A DNA stretch of 64,000 bases, taken from NCBI GenBank assembly GCA_029780415.1, contig JAKOYN010000081.1, positions 1 to 64,000 on the forward strand. Direction: 5' to 3'. Shown here one piece after another: positions 16,175 to 23,712 of the stretch. Under the pieces are notes generated by a model. It ran no database searches. It saw only the letters and a program-made list of their open reading frames with translations, and was not told where the DNA came from. Source of the stretch: RXIX01 sp003989075. GTDB lineage: Bacteria; Pseudomonadota; Gammaproteobacteria; Competibacterales; Competibacteraceae. The stretch's first letter is position 1. Every line of letters starts with the position of its first letter. A program made the position numbers and the translations under genes.

Positions 16175-17230
16175 CTAGCGCGTCAGCAGCCAGCCGGCGA
16201 TGGCCGGTGGCACCTCGCGCTGGGCACGGGCGCTGACGTACAGGCCAATGTGCCCGCCCCGAAAGGACAGTTCCGTGTAATCGCGACTGCCGCAACAGCC
16301 GGCGAGCGCTTTCGACGCCGCTGGCGGCACCAGATGATCCTGGCTGGCGTAGACGTTCAGCACCGGCATGGTCACCGCAGCCAGATCCACCCGCCGCTCA
16401 CCCAGCATCACTTCGCCCTTGATCAGGCCGTTGCGCTGGAAAAACTCCTTGGCGAACTGGCGAAAGGCGGCGCCGGCCTGATCGGGGCTGTCGAAAATCC
16501 ACTTTTCCATGCGCAGGAAATTCTTCAGCGCTGCGGTATCGTCGAGGATGTCGATCAGATCGACGTACTTCTGCCCGGCGAGGCGGAATGGACTCAGCGA
16601 CAGGAAGGTAAAATTCAGCAGCGCACCCGGTACGTTACCCAGTGTATCAACCAGCCGATCCACATCGACATGACGGATCAGGTGACTGAGCACATTGTCC
16701 GGGGTGTGAAAATCCACCGGCGTGACCATGGTCACCAGATTACGGATCCGGTCGGGAAAGTGCGCGGCGAAACACAGGCTCAGCGCGCCGCCCTGGCAGA
16801 CGCCCAGCATATTGATCGCTGCTACGCTGCAACGCGCGCGCAAGGCATCGACGCAGTCGCCGATATAACGGTGGACATAGTCGGTCAGGCTCAGGTCGCG
16901 ATCGCCGGCGTCCGGATAGCCCCAGTCGATCAGGTAAACATCCAGCCCGGCATCAAGCAGGCCGCGAATCAGCGAGCGGTCTTCCTGCAGGTCCATCATG
17001 TACGGCCGGTTCACCAGCGCGTAGACGATCAGCAGCGGCACCGGATGCGGCGCGGCCACCCGTGGCCGATAGCGGTATAGCACCAGTTTGTCCTGCTGGT
17101 AGATCGGATCGCGCGGCGAGACACCGGTTTCCACCTCACCCAGGCCGGCCAGGGTCTGGGCGCCGTACTCCAGCCGCTCGCGAAAGGCCTGCAGCTCGGC
17201 CGCGATCTGTTCAGCGCTTAAGCCGATCAT
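16175..17230 (-). CDS. phaC: Class III PHA synthase catalytic subunit
   Basis: PhaC polymerises (R)-3-hydroxyacyl-CoA at the granule surface. The 351-residue size is diagnostic of class III synthases (about 355), which need PhaE. The triad can be read: Cys in the lipase-like box LGVCQGGAL (about residue 144), Asp in YASQDHLVPP, and His in FRGGHIGLY. Family text such as VPLLIVYALVNRPYMMDLQEDRS and EKWIFDSPDQAG is well conserved, and the N-terminus aligns with that of known class III PhaC as I recall it. The ATG overlaps the phaE stop (ATGA). Its stop lies 27 bases from that of phaR, with a CTAGG/CCTAG-bounded inverted structure (16144-16178) between them. Confidence 0.96.
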   Translation of the reverse strand: MIGLSAEQIAAELQAFRERLEYGAQTLAGLGEVETGVSPRDPIYQQDKLVLYRYRPRVAAPHPVPLLIVYALVNRPYMMDLQEDRSLIRGLLDAGLDVYLIDWGYPDAGDRDLSLTDYVHRYIGDCVDALRARCSVAAINMLGVCQGGALSLCFAAHFPDRIRNLVTMVTPVDFHTPDNVLSHLIRHVDVDRLVDTLGNVPGALLNFTFLSLSPFRLAGQKYVDLIDILDDTAALKNFLRMEKWIFDSPDQAGAAFRQFAKEFFQRNGLIKGEVMLGERRVDLAAVTMPVLNVYASQDHLVPPAASKALAGCCGSRDYTELSFRGGHIGLYVSARAQREVPPAIAGWLLTR

Positions 17231-17841
17231 GACACGTCTCCCGGACGCGGGCAGCAGGTCAGCAGGGCATTGAGCAGATGACCGACAAGGCGCGCGTAGT
17301 GCTCGCCGCGCAGCATGCGGCCATAGGTTTCCTCATTGCAGGCCACCCACAGGTTGTACAGATCGCGCAGGCCGCTGACGGTTTCACCCGCTGCCTGCCG
17401 CTGTTCAAGGCGCTGCTGCAGGATATCCAGCGCCTCGCGGGCCGCCGCCTGCAGCAGGCCCAGATATTCATCCTGGACCTGCAGATAGTGCGGCCAGCCG
17501 GCGCGCGTTGTGACCCCCTCCAGCAGGGGCACAGCAGCACCCAGCGCAGACAGGGTCTGCTGCCAGGTGGCAAAGGTCGCAGCCCACAGCCGCGCCAGTT
17601 GCGGATCGCCATCCGCACTGGGCACCGTCGCATCGGTAATGGACGGGTCCAGCGCGGCACGGAACTGGGCGAAGTGCTGCTGCAGCAATTCACCCCAATC
17701 GGTGCTATCGGTGGCATTTTCGCCCAAGCGGGCGGCGCACTGGCGCAGCCGTTCACCAAAATCCAGATAGCTGCGGGCCTGGTCGAGCAACAGGCCCACC
17801 TCGAGAACGTGGCCATCGGCCGTCGAAGCAGAATCAGACAT
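17227..17841 (-). CDS. phaE: Class III PHA synthase subunit PhaE, short form
   Basis: PhaE is the accessory subunit of class III PHA synthase. The core is recognisable (LLDQARSYLDFGERLRQ near the start; LRDLYNLWVACNEETYGRML then EHYARLVGHLLNALL near the end). The protein has only 204 residues, against roughly 350 in typical PhaE. It appears to lack the Trp-rich first ~60-70 residues, and it stops just where the conserved 'LNMPTRSEL'-like coiled-coil tail should begin. The stop is embedded in the phaC ATG, so this is not a simple sequencing frameshift. The ATG at 17841 is chosen for lack of conservation upstream; no clear Shine-Dalgarno is seen. A tail-like motif exists in the small gene at 188-559. 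Confidence 0.88.
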   Translation of the reverse strand: MSDSASTADGHVLEVGLLLDQARSYLDFGERLRQCAARLGENATDSTDWGELLQQHFAQFRAALDPSITDATVPSADGDPQLARLWAATFATWQQTLSALGAAVPLLEGVTTRAGWPHYLQVQDEYLGLLQAAAREALDILQQRLEQRQAAGETVSGLRDLYNLWVACNEETYGRMLRGEHYARLVGHLLNALLTCCPRPGDVS

Positions 17842-17914
17842 GGCAGGCGCGTGGGTTCCGGTGAGTCGACGATGATTCAAGTATAGACACTCGCCGCGCG
17901 TACACCGGGGACCT

Positions 17915-19405
17915 TCAGGGCGTATTCCGGTCAATGCCCGGCAGCTTGCGGGCGATGGCCTCAGCCTTGAACTGTTTGAGACGGGCGCGCAGTTGCGCTT
18001 CCTGATTGGGCGACAGGTCGGACTGGCGCAGCCCGATCTCCAGTTGCTCGATGGCGGCGCGCAGATCGCCGTTCAGGTAGTGATATTCAGCCAGCGTGGT
18101 GCGGGTCGCGGCCTGATCGCCGGCGCGCTGCGCGGCCTGGGCATAGGTGGCATACAGGGTGGGATCATTCGGATAGCGGCGCAGGTGCGGCTGCAAAAGA
18201 CGCATCGCCTGACGGCCATCACCCTGGCTGGCCAAAGCCCGGCCGTAGTACATGGCCAGGACGAAGTCATCCGGATAAAGACGGCGGGTGTCCTCGAACA
18301 GGCGCCAGGCCTCGGCGCGATCGCCGCGCGCCAAGGCAATTTCCGCCGCTTCCAGGCGAAACGCCAGCCGATCAGGCTGCTCGCGCAACAGGCGCTCGAC
18401 CTGCTGATAGGATTCGTCGTAGCGACCGGCCTGCTTGAGCGCCAGGGCATAGGCGTAGCGGGTGGCCGCTTCTTCGGCGGGTGTGGCCTTGGCGAGACGA
18501 ATTTCCAGCTCGCGAATCAGGCTGCGAGTATCGCTGGTGGATAGCACCAGGGCGCGGGCCTTGGCCAGCAGGTAGGCCTGGCGGTCGCGCGGCACCGTGC
18601 GGCGCGCGGGTACCGATGGCAGACGATCCTGGGTATCGGCGACACGATTTTCCGGACGCGGGTGGGTCAGCAGCATTTCCGGTATCTGGGTGCGATCCTC
18701 GCCGCCCGACATGCGTTCCAGCTTGGTGAAGAAGTCACTCATGCCGCGCGGATCGAAACCGGCCTGAACCAGCACCTGCGTGCCGATACGATCGGCTTCC
18801 TGTTCGTTGGCGCGGGTAAAGCTGATCTGGCGCTGGGCATTGGCGGCCATCGAGCCGACCATGGCCGCACGCCCGGCCTGACCGCCAGCACTGGCGGCCA
18901 GTGCTGCCGAAGCCAGCATCGCCGCCGCCATCGGCAGGGTCATGCGCCGGTTGTCAGCGATAGCGCGCACGATGTGGTGCTGGGCGACGTGGGCGATTTC
19001 GTGCGCGACGACCCCGGCCAGCTCATCCTCACGCTCCGTGGCCAGCAACAGGCCGGTGTTGATCCCGATGAAGTTGTACGGCAGGGCAAAGGCATTGATG
19101 CTGGGATCGCGCACCATGAAGAAGGTAAAGGGCACGCCGTTCTGGTCGGCATAGTTGGCCAGGCTTTGCCCGACCGAGTTGATGTACTGGGTGAGCTGCA
19201 CATCGTCAAGCACGCGGTCACGGTCGCGCAGGTGGCGCATGATCTCCAGGCCCAGTTGCTGCTCTTCATCGGGACTGAAATAGACCTGGGAAGGATCGCC
19301 AATGTCCGGCAGCAGCAGCGGCGTCTGTGCGCGTGCTGGCGCGGCGGGCGTCAGGCTCAGCAGCACACTCAGACTCAGGACGGTAACAAGCGAACGGTGG
19401 GACAT
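17915..19405 (-). CDS. bepA: Periplasmic M48 metalloprotease/chaperone BepA
   Basis: BepA degrades stalled outer-membrane proteins such as LptD and helps their assembly at the BAM complex. The 496-residue protein (E. coli 487) has a signal peptide (LVTVLSLSVLLSLTPAAPARA), an M48 domain with the zinc motif HEIAHVAQHH near residue 143 and the third ligand in NEQEADRIG, and a C-terminal run of TPR-like repeats from about residue 315 (RYAYALALKQAGRYDES, YATYAQAAQRAGDQ). The ATG at 19405 gives a standard signal peptide; the upstream in-frame extension of 122 residues lies over the opposite-strand TusA-like gene and is spurious. Having lptE in the same window fits a role in LPS-transport assembly. 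Confidence 0.94.
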   Translation of the reverse strand: MSHRSLVTVLSLSVLLSLTPAAPARAQTPLLLPDIGDPSQVYFSPDEEQQLGLEIMRHLRDRDRVLDDVQLTQYINSVGQSLANYADQNGVPFTFFMVRDPSINAFALPYNFIGINTGLLLATEREDELAGVVAHEIAHVAQHHIVRAIADNRRMTLPMAAAMLASAALAASAGGQAGRAAMVGSMAANAQRQISFTRANEQEADRIGTQVLVQAGFDPRGMSDFFTKLERMSGGEDRTQIPEMLLTHPRPENRVADTQDRLPSVPARRTVPRDRQAYLLAKARALVLSTSDTRSLIRELEIRLAKATPAEEAATRYAYALALKQAGRYDESYQQVERLLREQPDRLAFRLEAAEIALARGDRAEAWRLFEDTRRLYPDDFVLAMYYGRALASQGDGRQAMRLLQPHLRRYPNDPTLYATYAQAAQRAGDQAATRTTLAEYHYLNGDLRAAIEQLEIGLRQSDLSPNQEAQLRARLKQFKAEAIARKLPGIDRNTP

Positions 19406-19555
19406 GGCGGTTCCATGAGCGAACGGAGACTGGCCTTGAGACTCGATAGCCGTAGGCGCGGTTCCGGGATTTGCGGGTTTGCGCCAACCGCCGCCGCATG
19501 CTGGAATGCAGCACTTGAACCTGCCCTGAATGGGCTGCCACAGGGGAATCCATCC

Positions 19556-19798
19556 ATGAGCGCCATTGCCGTTGATGCCGAACTTGACGCCGCCGGGCTG
19601 CGCTGTCCACTGCCCATTCTCAAGACCCGCAGGGCGCTGGCCGGTCTGCAAGGCGGCCAGGTGCTGCGGGTGATCACCACCGATCCGGATTCGGTGCGTG
19701 ATTTCGAGAGCTTCAGCCAGCAGCTCGGCCATGAACTGCTGGAAGCCCGGCAGGAAGCGGATCGGTTCCATTTTCTGCTGCGCAAGCGTGCCGATTGA
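19556..19798 (+). CDS. TusA/SirA-family sulfur-carrier-like protein
   Basis: This 80-residue cytosolic protein has the family fold and the key CPxP motif in LRCPLPILKTRRAL near residue 18, where the Cys carries a persulfide. It is divergent from bepA with a 150-base gap, an arrangement that I recall from Pseudomonas, where the neighbour (PA1006) is a TusA-like persulfide protein involved in molybdenum/sulfur homeostasis. Whether it acts in tRNA thiolation, cofactor sulfuration or another transfer cannot be told from sequence. The ATG is preceded by a purine-rich AGGGGAA at 8 bases. Its stop is three bases from the pmbA stop on the other strand. Confidence 0.88.
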   Translation: MSAIAVDAELDAAGLRCPLPILKTRRALAGLQGGQVLRVITTDPDSVRDFESFSQQLGHELLEARQEADRFHFLLRKRAD

Positions 19799-19801
19799 AA
19801 T

Positions 19802-21157
19802 TCACTCCCCCGCCACTGTCATCTGCTCCAGCAGCAGCGAGCCGCAGCGAATCCCACCCCGTACATCGACGTCGCTGCCTACCGCAACCAGATTTCTGAA
19901 CATATCGTTGAGATTGCCAGCGATGGTGATCTCATGCACCGGGTATTGCACCTGGCCATTCTCCACCCAGAACCCGGCGGCGCCGCGTGAATAGTCGCCG
20001 GTCAGCAGATTGACACCGTGCCCGAGCAGGGTCGTCACCCACAAGCCGGTATCCAGTTGTCGCAGCAGCGCCGCCTGATCCAGCGCACCCGGCTCGACGA
20101 TCAGGTTATGGGTGCCGCCGGCATTGCCGGTGGTCTCCATGCCCAGCCGGCGCGCTGAATAGCTGTCCAGCACATAGCCCTGCAAAACGCCATCGCGAAC
20201 CAGATCGCGGTCAGCCGTGCTCACGCCCTCGGCGTCGAACGGCGCACTGGCCAGAGCGCCGCGCAGATGCGGCCGCTCGCGGATGGTCACGAAATCCGGG
20301 AATATCGGCGTACCCAGCCGATCCAGCAGGAACGAGGCCTTGCGATACAGCGCACCACCGCGAATCGCGGCGACGAAATGCCCGATCAGACCGCGCGCCA
20401 GTTCCGCATCGAACAGGACCGGAACCTGTCGGGTGCTCAGACGGCAACTGCCCAGGCGGCGCAGAGCCCGTTGCGCGGCCTTCTGACCGACTGCGTGCGC
20501 TGTTTCCAGGCCGCTGCTGGCCCGGGCCACACTGTGCCAATGCGCGCGCTGCATGCCGCTCGCATCCTGGGCGATCACCGCGCAGCTCAGACCGTGGCGG
20601 CTGGTCGGATAGCCGCCGCAAAAGCCGTGCGAGTTGCCATAGATCGCCAGACTGGACTGGGTGGATACGCTGCTCCCCTCGGAATTGCTGATGCGCGGAT
20701 CCACGGCCCGTGCCGCTGCTTCGCAGTCACGGGCCCGTTCGATGGCCGCCTCGGCGCTCAGCGACCAGGGATGGTAGAGATCGAGATCTGGAATATCGCG
20801 CGCCAGCCGTGCCGGATCGGCCAGCCCGGCATAGGGATCGGCAGCAGTATGACGGGCAATGGCGATGGCGCTTTGTACGGTGTCGCGGATTGCCGCAGGC
20901 CGCCAGTCAGCGGTGCTGGCCGAGCCGCAACTGTGGCCGCTGTAGACCGTGACCGCCAGGCCGCGCTGGCGGTGATGCTCCAGGGTTTCCACTTCGCCCA
21001 GGCGCACCGTGACCGACAGGGCACTGGAGAAGCTGACCGCGGCTTCGGCGGCAGTGGCGCCCTGGGCGCGCGCCTCGGCGAGGATATCGGCGACCAGGGT
21101 TTGCAGTTGGCTGCACTCGGGCAGGGGCGCGGTGGCGTGGTCAAGGGCTTCGGACAT
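19802..21157 (-). CDS. pmbA: PmbA/TldE subunit of the TldD/E metallopeptidase
   Basis: TldE (PmbA) forms a heterodimeric metallopeptidase with TldD that trims unfolded peptides, for example the microcin B17 leader and CcdA. The 451-residue protein has the family's N-terminal region (AEAAVSFSSALSVTVRLGEVE) and C-terminal beta-rich region (GAAGFWVENGQVQYPVHEITIAGNL in part). As expected for TldE, it lacks the HExxxH zinc motif carried by TldD. The ATG at 21157 (MSEALDHAT) is preferred over an upstream start that adds 12 residues rich in Pro and Ser. It lies 42 bases downstream of tldD on the same strand. The yjgA gene that often sits near pmbA is absent here. Confidence 0.94.
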   Translation of the reverse strand: MSEALDHATAPLPECSQLQTLVADILAEARAQGATAAEAAVSFSSALSVTVRLGEVETLEHHRQRGLAVTVYSGHSCGSASTADWRPAAIRDTVQSAIAIARHTAADPYAGLADPARLARDIPDLDLYHPWSLSAEAAIERARDCEAAARAVDPRISNSEGSSVSTQSSLAIYGNSHGFCGGYPTSRHGLSCAVIAQDASGMQRAHWHSVARASSGLETAHAVGQKAAQRALRRLGSCRLSTRQVPVLFDAELARGLIGHFVAAIRGGALYRKASFLLDRLGTPIFPDFVTIRERPHLRGALASAPFDAEGVSTADRDLVRDGVLQGYVLDSYSARRLGMETTGNAGGTHNLIVEPGALDQAALLRQLDTGLWVTTLLGHGVNLLTGDYSRGAAGFWVENGQVQYPVHEITIAGNLNDMFRNLVAVGSDVDVRGGIRCGSLLLEQMTVAGE

Positions 21158-21199
21158 GGAGAATGGCACCGGTGAGGGGGATCGAAAGGGCACGCTGTT

Positions 21200-22645
21200 T
21201 CAGGCTTGCGTGCCGCCGACGGTCAGCGTGTCGATTTTCAGAGTCGGCTGGCCAACCCCGACGGGCACACTTTGCCCGTCCTTGCCGCAGGTGCCGACGC
21301 CAGGGTCGAGTTGCAGATCGTGACCAACCATCGAGACCCGGGTCAGCACGTCCGGGCCGTTACCAATCAGGGTCGCGCCCTTGACCGGGCGGGTGACCCG
21401 GCCCTTTTCAATCAGATAGGCCTCGCTGGCCGAGAACACGAACTTGCCTGAGGTGATATCGACCTGACCGCCGCCAAAGTTGACCGCATACAGCCCGCGC
21501 TCCACCGAGGCGATGATCTCTGCGGGATCATGCGCACCCGGCAGCAGATAGGTATTGGTCATGCGCGGCAGCGGCAGATGGGCGTAGGACTGGCGGCGAC
21601 CGTTGCCAGTTGGCGTGCTGTTCATCAACCGGGCGTTGAGTTTGTCCTGCAGATAGCCCTTGAGCACGCCGCGCTCGATCAGCGTGGTGCACTGGGTGGG
21701 CGTGCCTTCGTCGTCAATGTTCAGCGAACCGCGCCGTTCGGCCAGGGTGCCATCATCGACCACCGTGCACAGCGGCGAGGCGACCCGTTCGCCGATGCGA
21801 CCGCTGAAGGCTGAGGTGCCCTTGCGATTGAAATCGCCTTCCAGACCGTGGCCGATAGCCTCGTGCAGCAGGATGCCCGGCCAGCCCGGCCCGAGCACCA
21901 CGGTCATGGCGCCGGCCGGCGCGGGCGTGGCATCAAGATTGACCTGCGCCAGCCGCACCGCCTCGCGGGCATAGCCGAGGGCGCGTTCCTGATCGAGGAA
22001 CCAGCCGTAGCCGACCCGCGCGCCGCCACCGCAACTGCCCTGCTCGCGGCGACCGTTGCCCTCGATCAGCACAGTCACGTTCAGGCGCACCAGCGGCCGC
22101 ACATCGCCGGCCAGAGTGCCATCACTGCCCGCGATCAGGATGATGTCCTGGGTGGCGGCGAGACTGACCATGACCTGGCTGACCCGGGGATCGAGGCGGC
22201 GCGCTTCGGCATCCAGCGTTTCCAGCAGATGCACCTTGGCGGCGGCATCAAGGGTGTCGAGCGGGTCGAGTGCCTGGTACAGCGGCGCCCGGGGTACGCT
22301 GCGCCAGACCTGGAGCTGGCCGGCACCGCCGCGCTGGGCGATGGCGCGTGCGGCAGTGGCGGCTTCGAGCAGAGCCGGCATCAGGATTTCATCGGAATAG
22401 GCGAAGCCGGTTTTCTCGCCGCTGACCGCGCGCACTCCAACGCCCTGTTGGATGGCATGGCTGGCGCTTTTCACCTGCCCATCCTCCAGCGACCAGGATT
22501 CGGCGCGGCGCTGCTGAAAATACAGATCGCCGCTATCAATGGCGTGACCGAGCAGGCAGGACAGGGCGCGCTGCAGATGGTCCTCGCCAAGGCCAGCGGG
22601 CGCGAGCAGATGCTGGCGGGCAAGCGTGAGCGTGTCAGTAGTCAT
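21200..22645 (-). CDS. tldD: TldD subunit of the TldD/E metallopeptidase
   Basis: TldD is the catalytic, zinc-binding subunit of the TldD/E peptidase. The 481-residue length equals that of E. coli TldD when translation starts at the ATG at 22645 (MTTDTLTLARQHLL). The HExxxH motif is in LLHEAIGHGLEGDFN at about residue 262, with later conserved text DDEGTPTQCTTLIERGVLKG and a C-terminal Cys in GVGTCGKDGQSVPVG. It precedes pmbA. About 174 bases separate it from the upstream nitrilase-family gene; I see no clear terminator or promoter in that gap. Confidence 0.96.
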   Translation of the reverse strand: MTTDTLTLARQHLLAPAGLGEDHLQRALSCLLGHAIDSGDLYFQQRRAESWSLEDGQVKSASHAIQQGVGVRAVSGEKTGFAYSDEILMPALLEAATAARAIAQRGGAGQLQVWRSVPRAPLYQALDPLDTLDAAAKVHLLETLDAEARRLDPRVSQVMVSLAATQDIILIAGSDGTLAGDVRPLVRLNVTVLIEGNGRREQGSCGGGARVGYGWFLDQERALGYAREAVRLAQVNLDATPAPAGAMTVVLGPGWPGILLHEAIGHGLEGDFNRKGTSAFSGRIGERVASPLCTVVDDGTLAERRGSLNIDDEGTPTQCTTLIERGVLKGYLQDKLNARLMNSTPTGNGRRQSYAHLPLPRMTNTYLLPGAHDPAEIIASVERGLYAVNFGGGQVDITSGKFVFSASEAYLIEKGRVTRPVKGATLIGNGPDVLTRVSMVGHDLQLDPGVGTCGKDGQSVPVGVGQPTLKIDTLTVGGTQA

Positions 22646-22819
22646 GGCGGTCTCGCTGGAGTGATGTGATATTCGGTTTTCCGGCATGGGCGTCGTGTTC
22701 AGGCTCACGGCCGCTACGCATCATGCAGCAATGGTGCCTAAGGAACTGGCTGACGCATAAACTCAATGATGCCGGCCGTGATGGCCGATCGCCGGACCTG
22801 GTCGTCACACAACGCACGC

Positions 22820-23653
22820 TCAGGACCGCGCCAGCGCACTGTCCGCAACCCGATGCTCCAACGCCGGGAAACGCTGCCGGATGTCCTGCAGGAACGCCCG
22901 ATCCATCTTTGCCACGGCAATACCCGGCCCCCAGGCCAGCCGATCCAGCACCAGTCCCCACGGATCGATCAGCAGACTATCCCCAAAGGTCTCGCGGCCA
23001 TTATCATGCCGCCCGCCCTGCGCAGCCGCGATCAGATAGCACTGATTCTCAATCGCCCGCGCCCGCAACAGCGTCTCCCAGTGCGCCGCGCCGGTCGCAG
23101 CGGTAAACGCCGCCGGCAGCGCCAGAATCTCCATGCCCTGATCGACCATCGCCCGAAACTGCTCCGGAAAGCGCAGGTCATAGCATACCGCCAGCCCCAG
23201 CCGGCCCAGCGGCGTCTCCGCCACTACAATACGATCGCCTGGCGCGATGGTTGCCGATTCCGCGTAACGCTCCGCGCTGCCGACCACCTGCACATCGAAC
23301 AGATGCACCTTGTCATAGCGGGCCACCTGCCGCCCCCGGTCATCAAATAGCAGACAGGCCGCGCGCGCCCGCCGCGTCTCGTCCGGCGCTGCCAAGGGAA
23401 TCGTGCCGCCCACCAGCCACAGCCGATGCCGGGCCGCCTGTTCGGCGAGAAAATCCTGAATCGCCCCCCGCCCCTCGACCTCGCGCAAGGCCAGCGCATC
23501 GCCGTCGCGCCGCCCCATCAGCGCGAAATTCTCCGGCAACACAGCCAGTTGCACACCCCGGTCAGCGGCGCGCGCCAACAACTCGGCAGCCATCGCCAAA
23601 TTCCCGGCCAGATCGGCACCCGACACCATCTGAATGGCAGCCATGATCGACAT
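22820..23653 (-). CDS. Nitrilase-superfamily amidase (Nit1/Nit2-like)
   Basis: This 277-residue carbon-nitrogen hydrolase is close to Nit1/Nit2 and bacterial deaminated-glutathione amidases, which repair side products of glutathione or glutamine transamination. The Glu-Lys-Cys triad is visible: Glu in LPENFALMG, Lys in RYDKVHLFDV, Cys in AVCYDLRFPE. The ATG at 23653 is supported by GGAGG at 9 bases; the longer frame runs back toward the yhdP stop. It lies between yhdP and tldD, as in many pseudomonads and relatives. The exact substrate is not decided by sequence. Confidence 0.9.
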   Translation of the reverse strand: MSIMAAIQMVSGADLAGNLAMAAELLARAADRGVQLAVLPENFALMGRRDGDALALREVEGRGAIQDFLAEQAARHRLWLVGGTIPLAAPDETRRARAACLLFDDRGRQVARYDKVHLFDVQVVGSAERYAESATIAPGDRIVVAETPLGRLGLAVCYDLRFPEQFRAMVDQGMEILALPAAFTAATGAAHWETLLRARAIENQCYLIAAAQGGRHDNGRETFGDSLLIDPWGLVLDRLAWGPGIAVAKMDRAFLQDIRQRFPALEHRVADSALARS

Positions 23654-23712
23654 GCAGGCACTCCTCCCGTGATCAAGCGTGAGTGATTCGACCACCGACC
23701 GCCCCCGGACGC

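Noticed and set aside
18662..19555. Long plus-strand extension upstream of the TusA-like gene
   Set aside because: It runs antisense through bepA. The family-like N-terminus and a purine-rich ribosome-binding site place the start at 19556.
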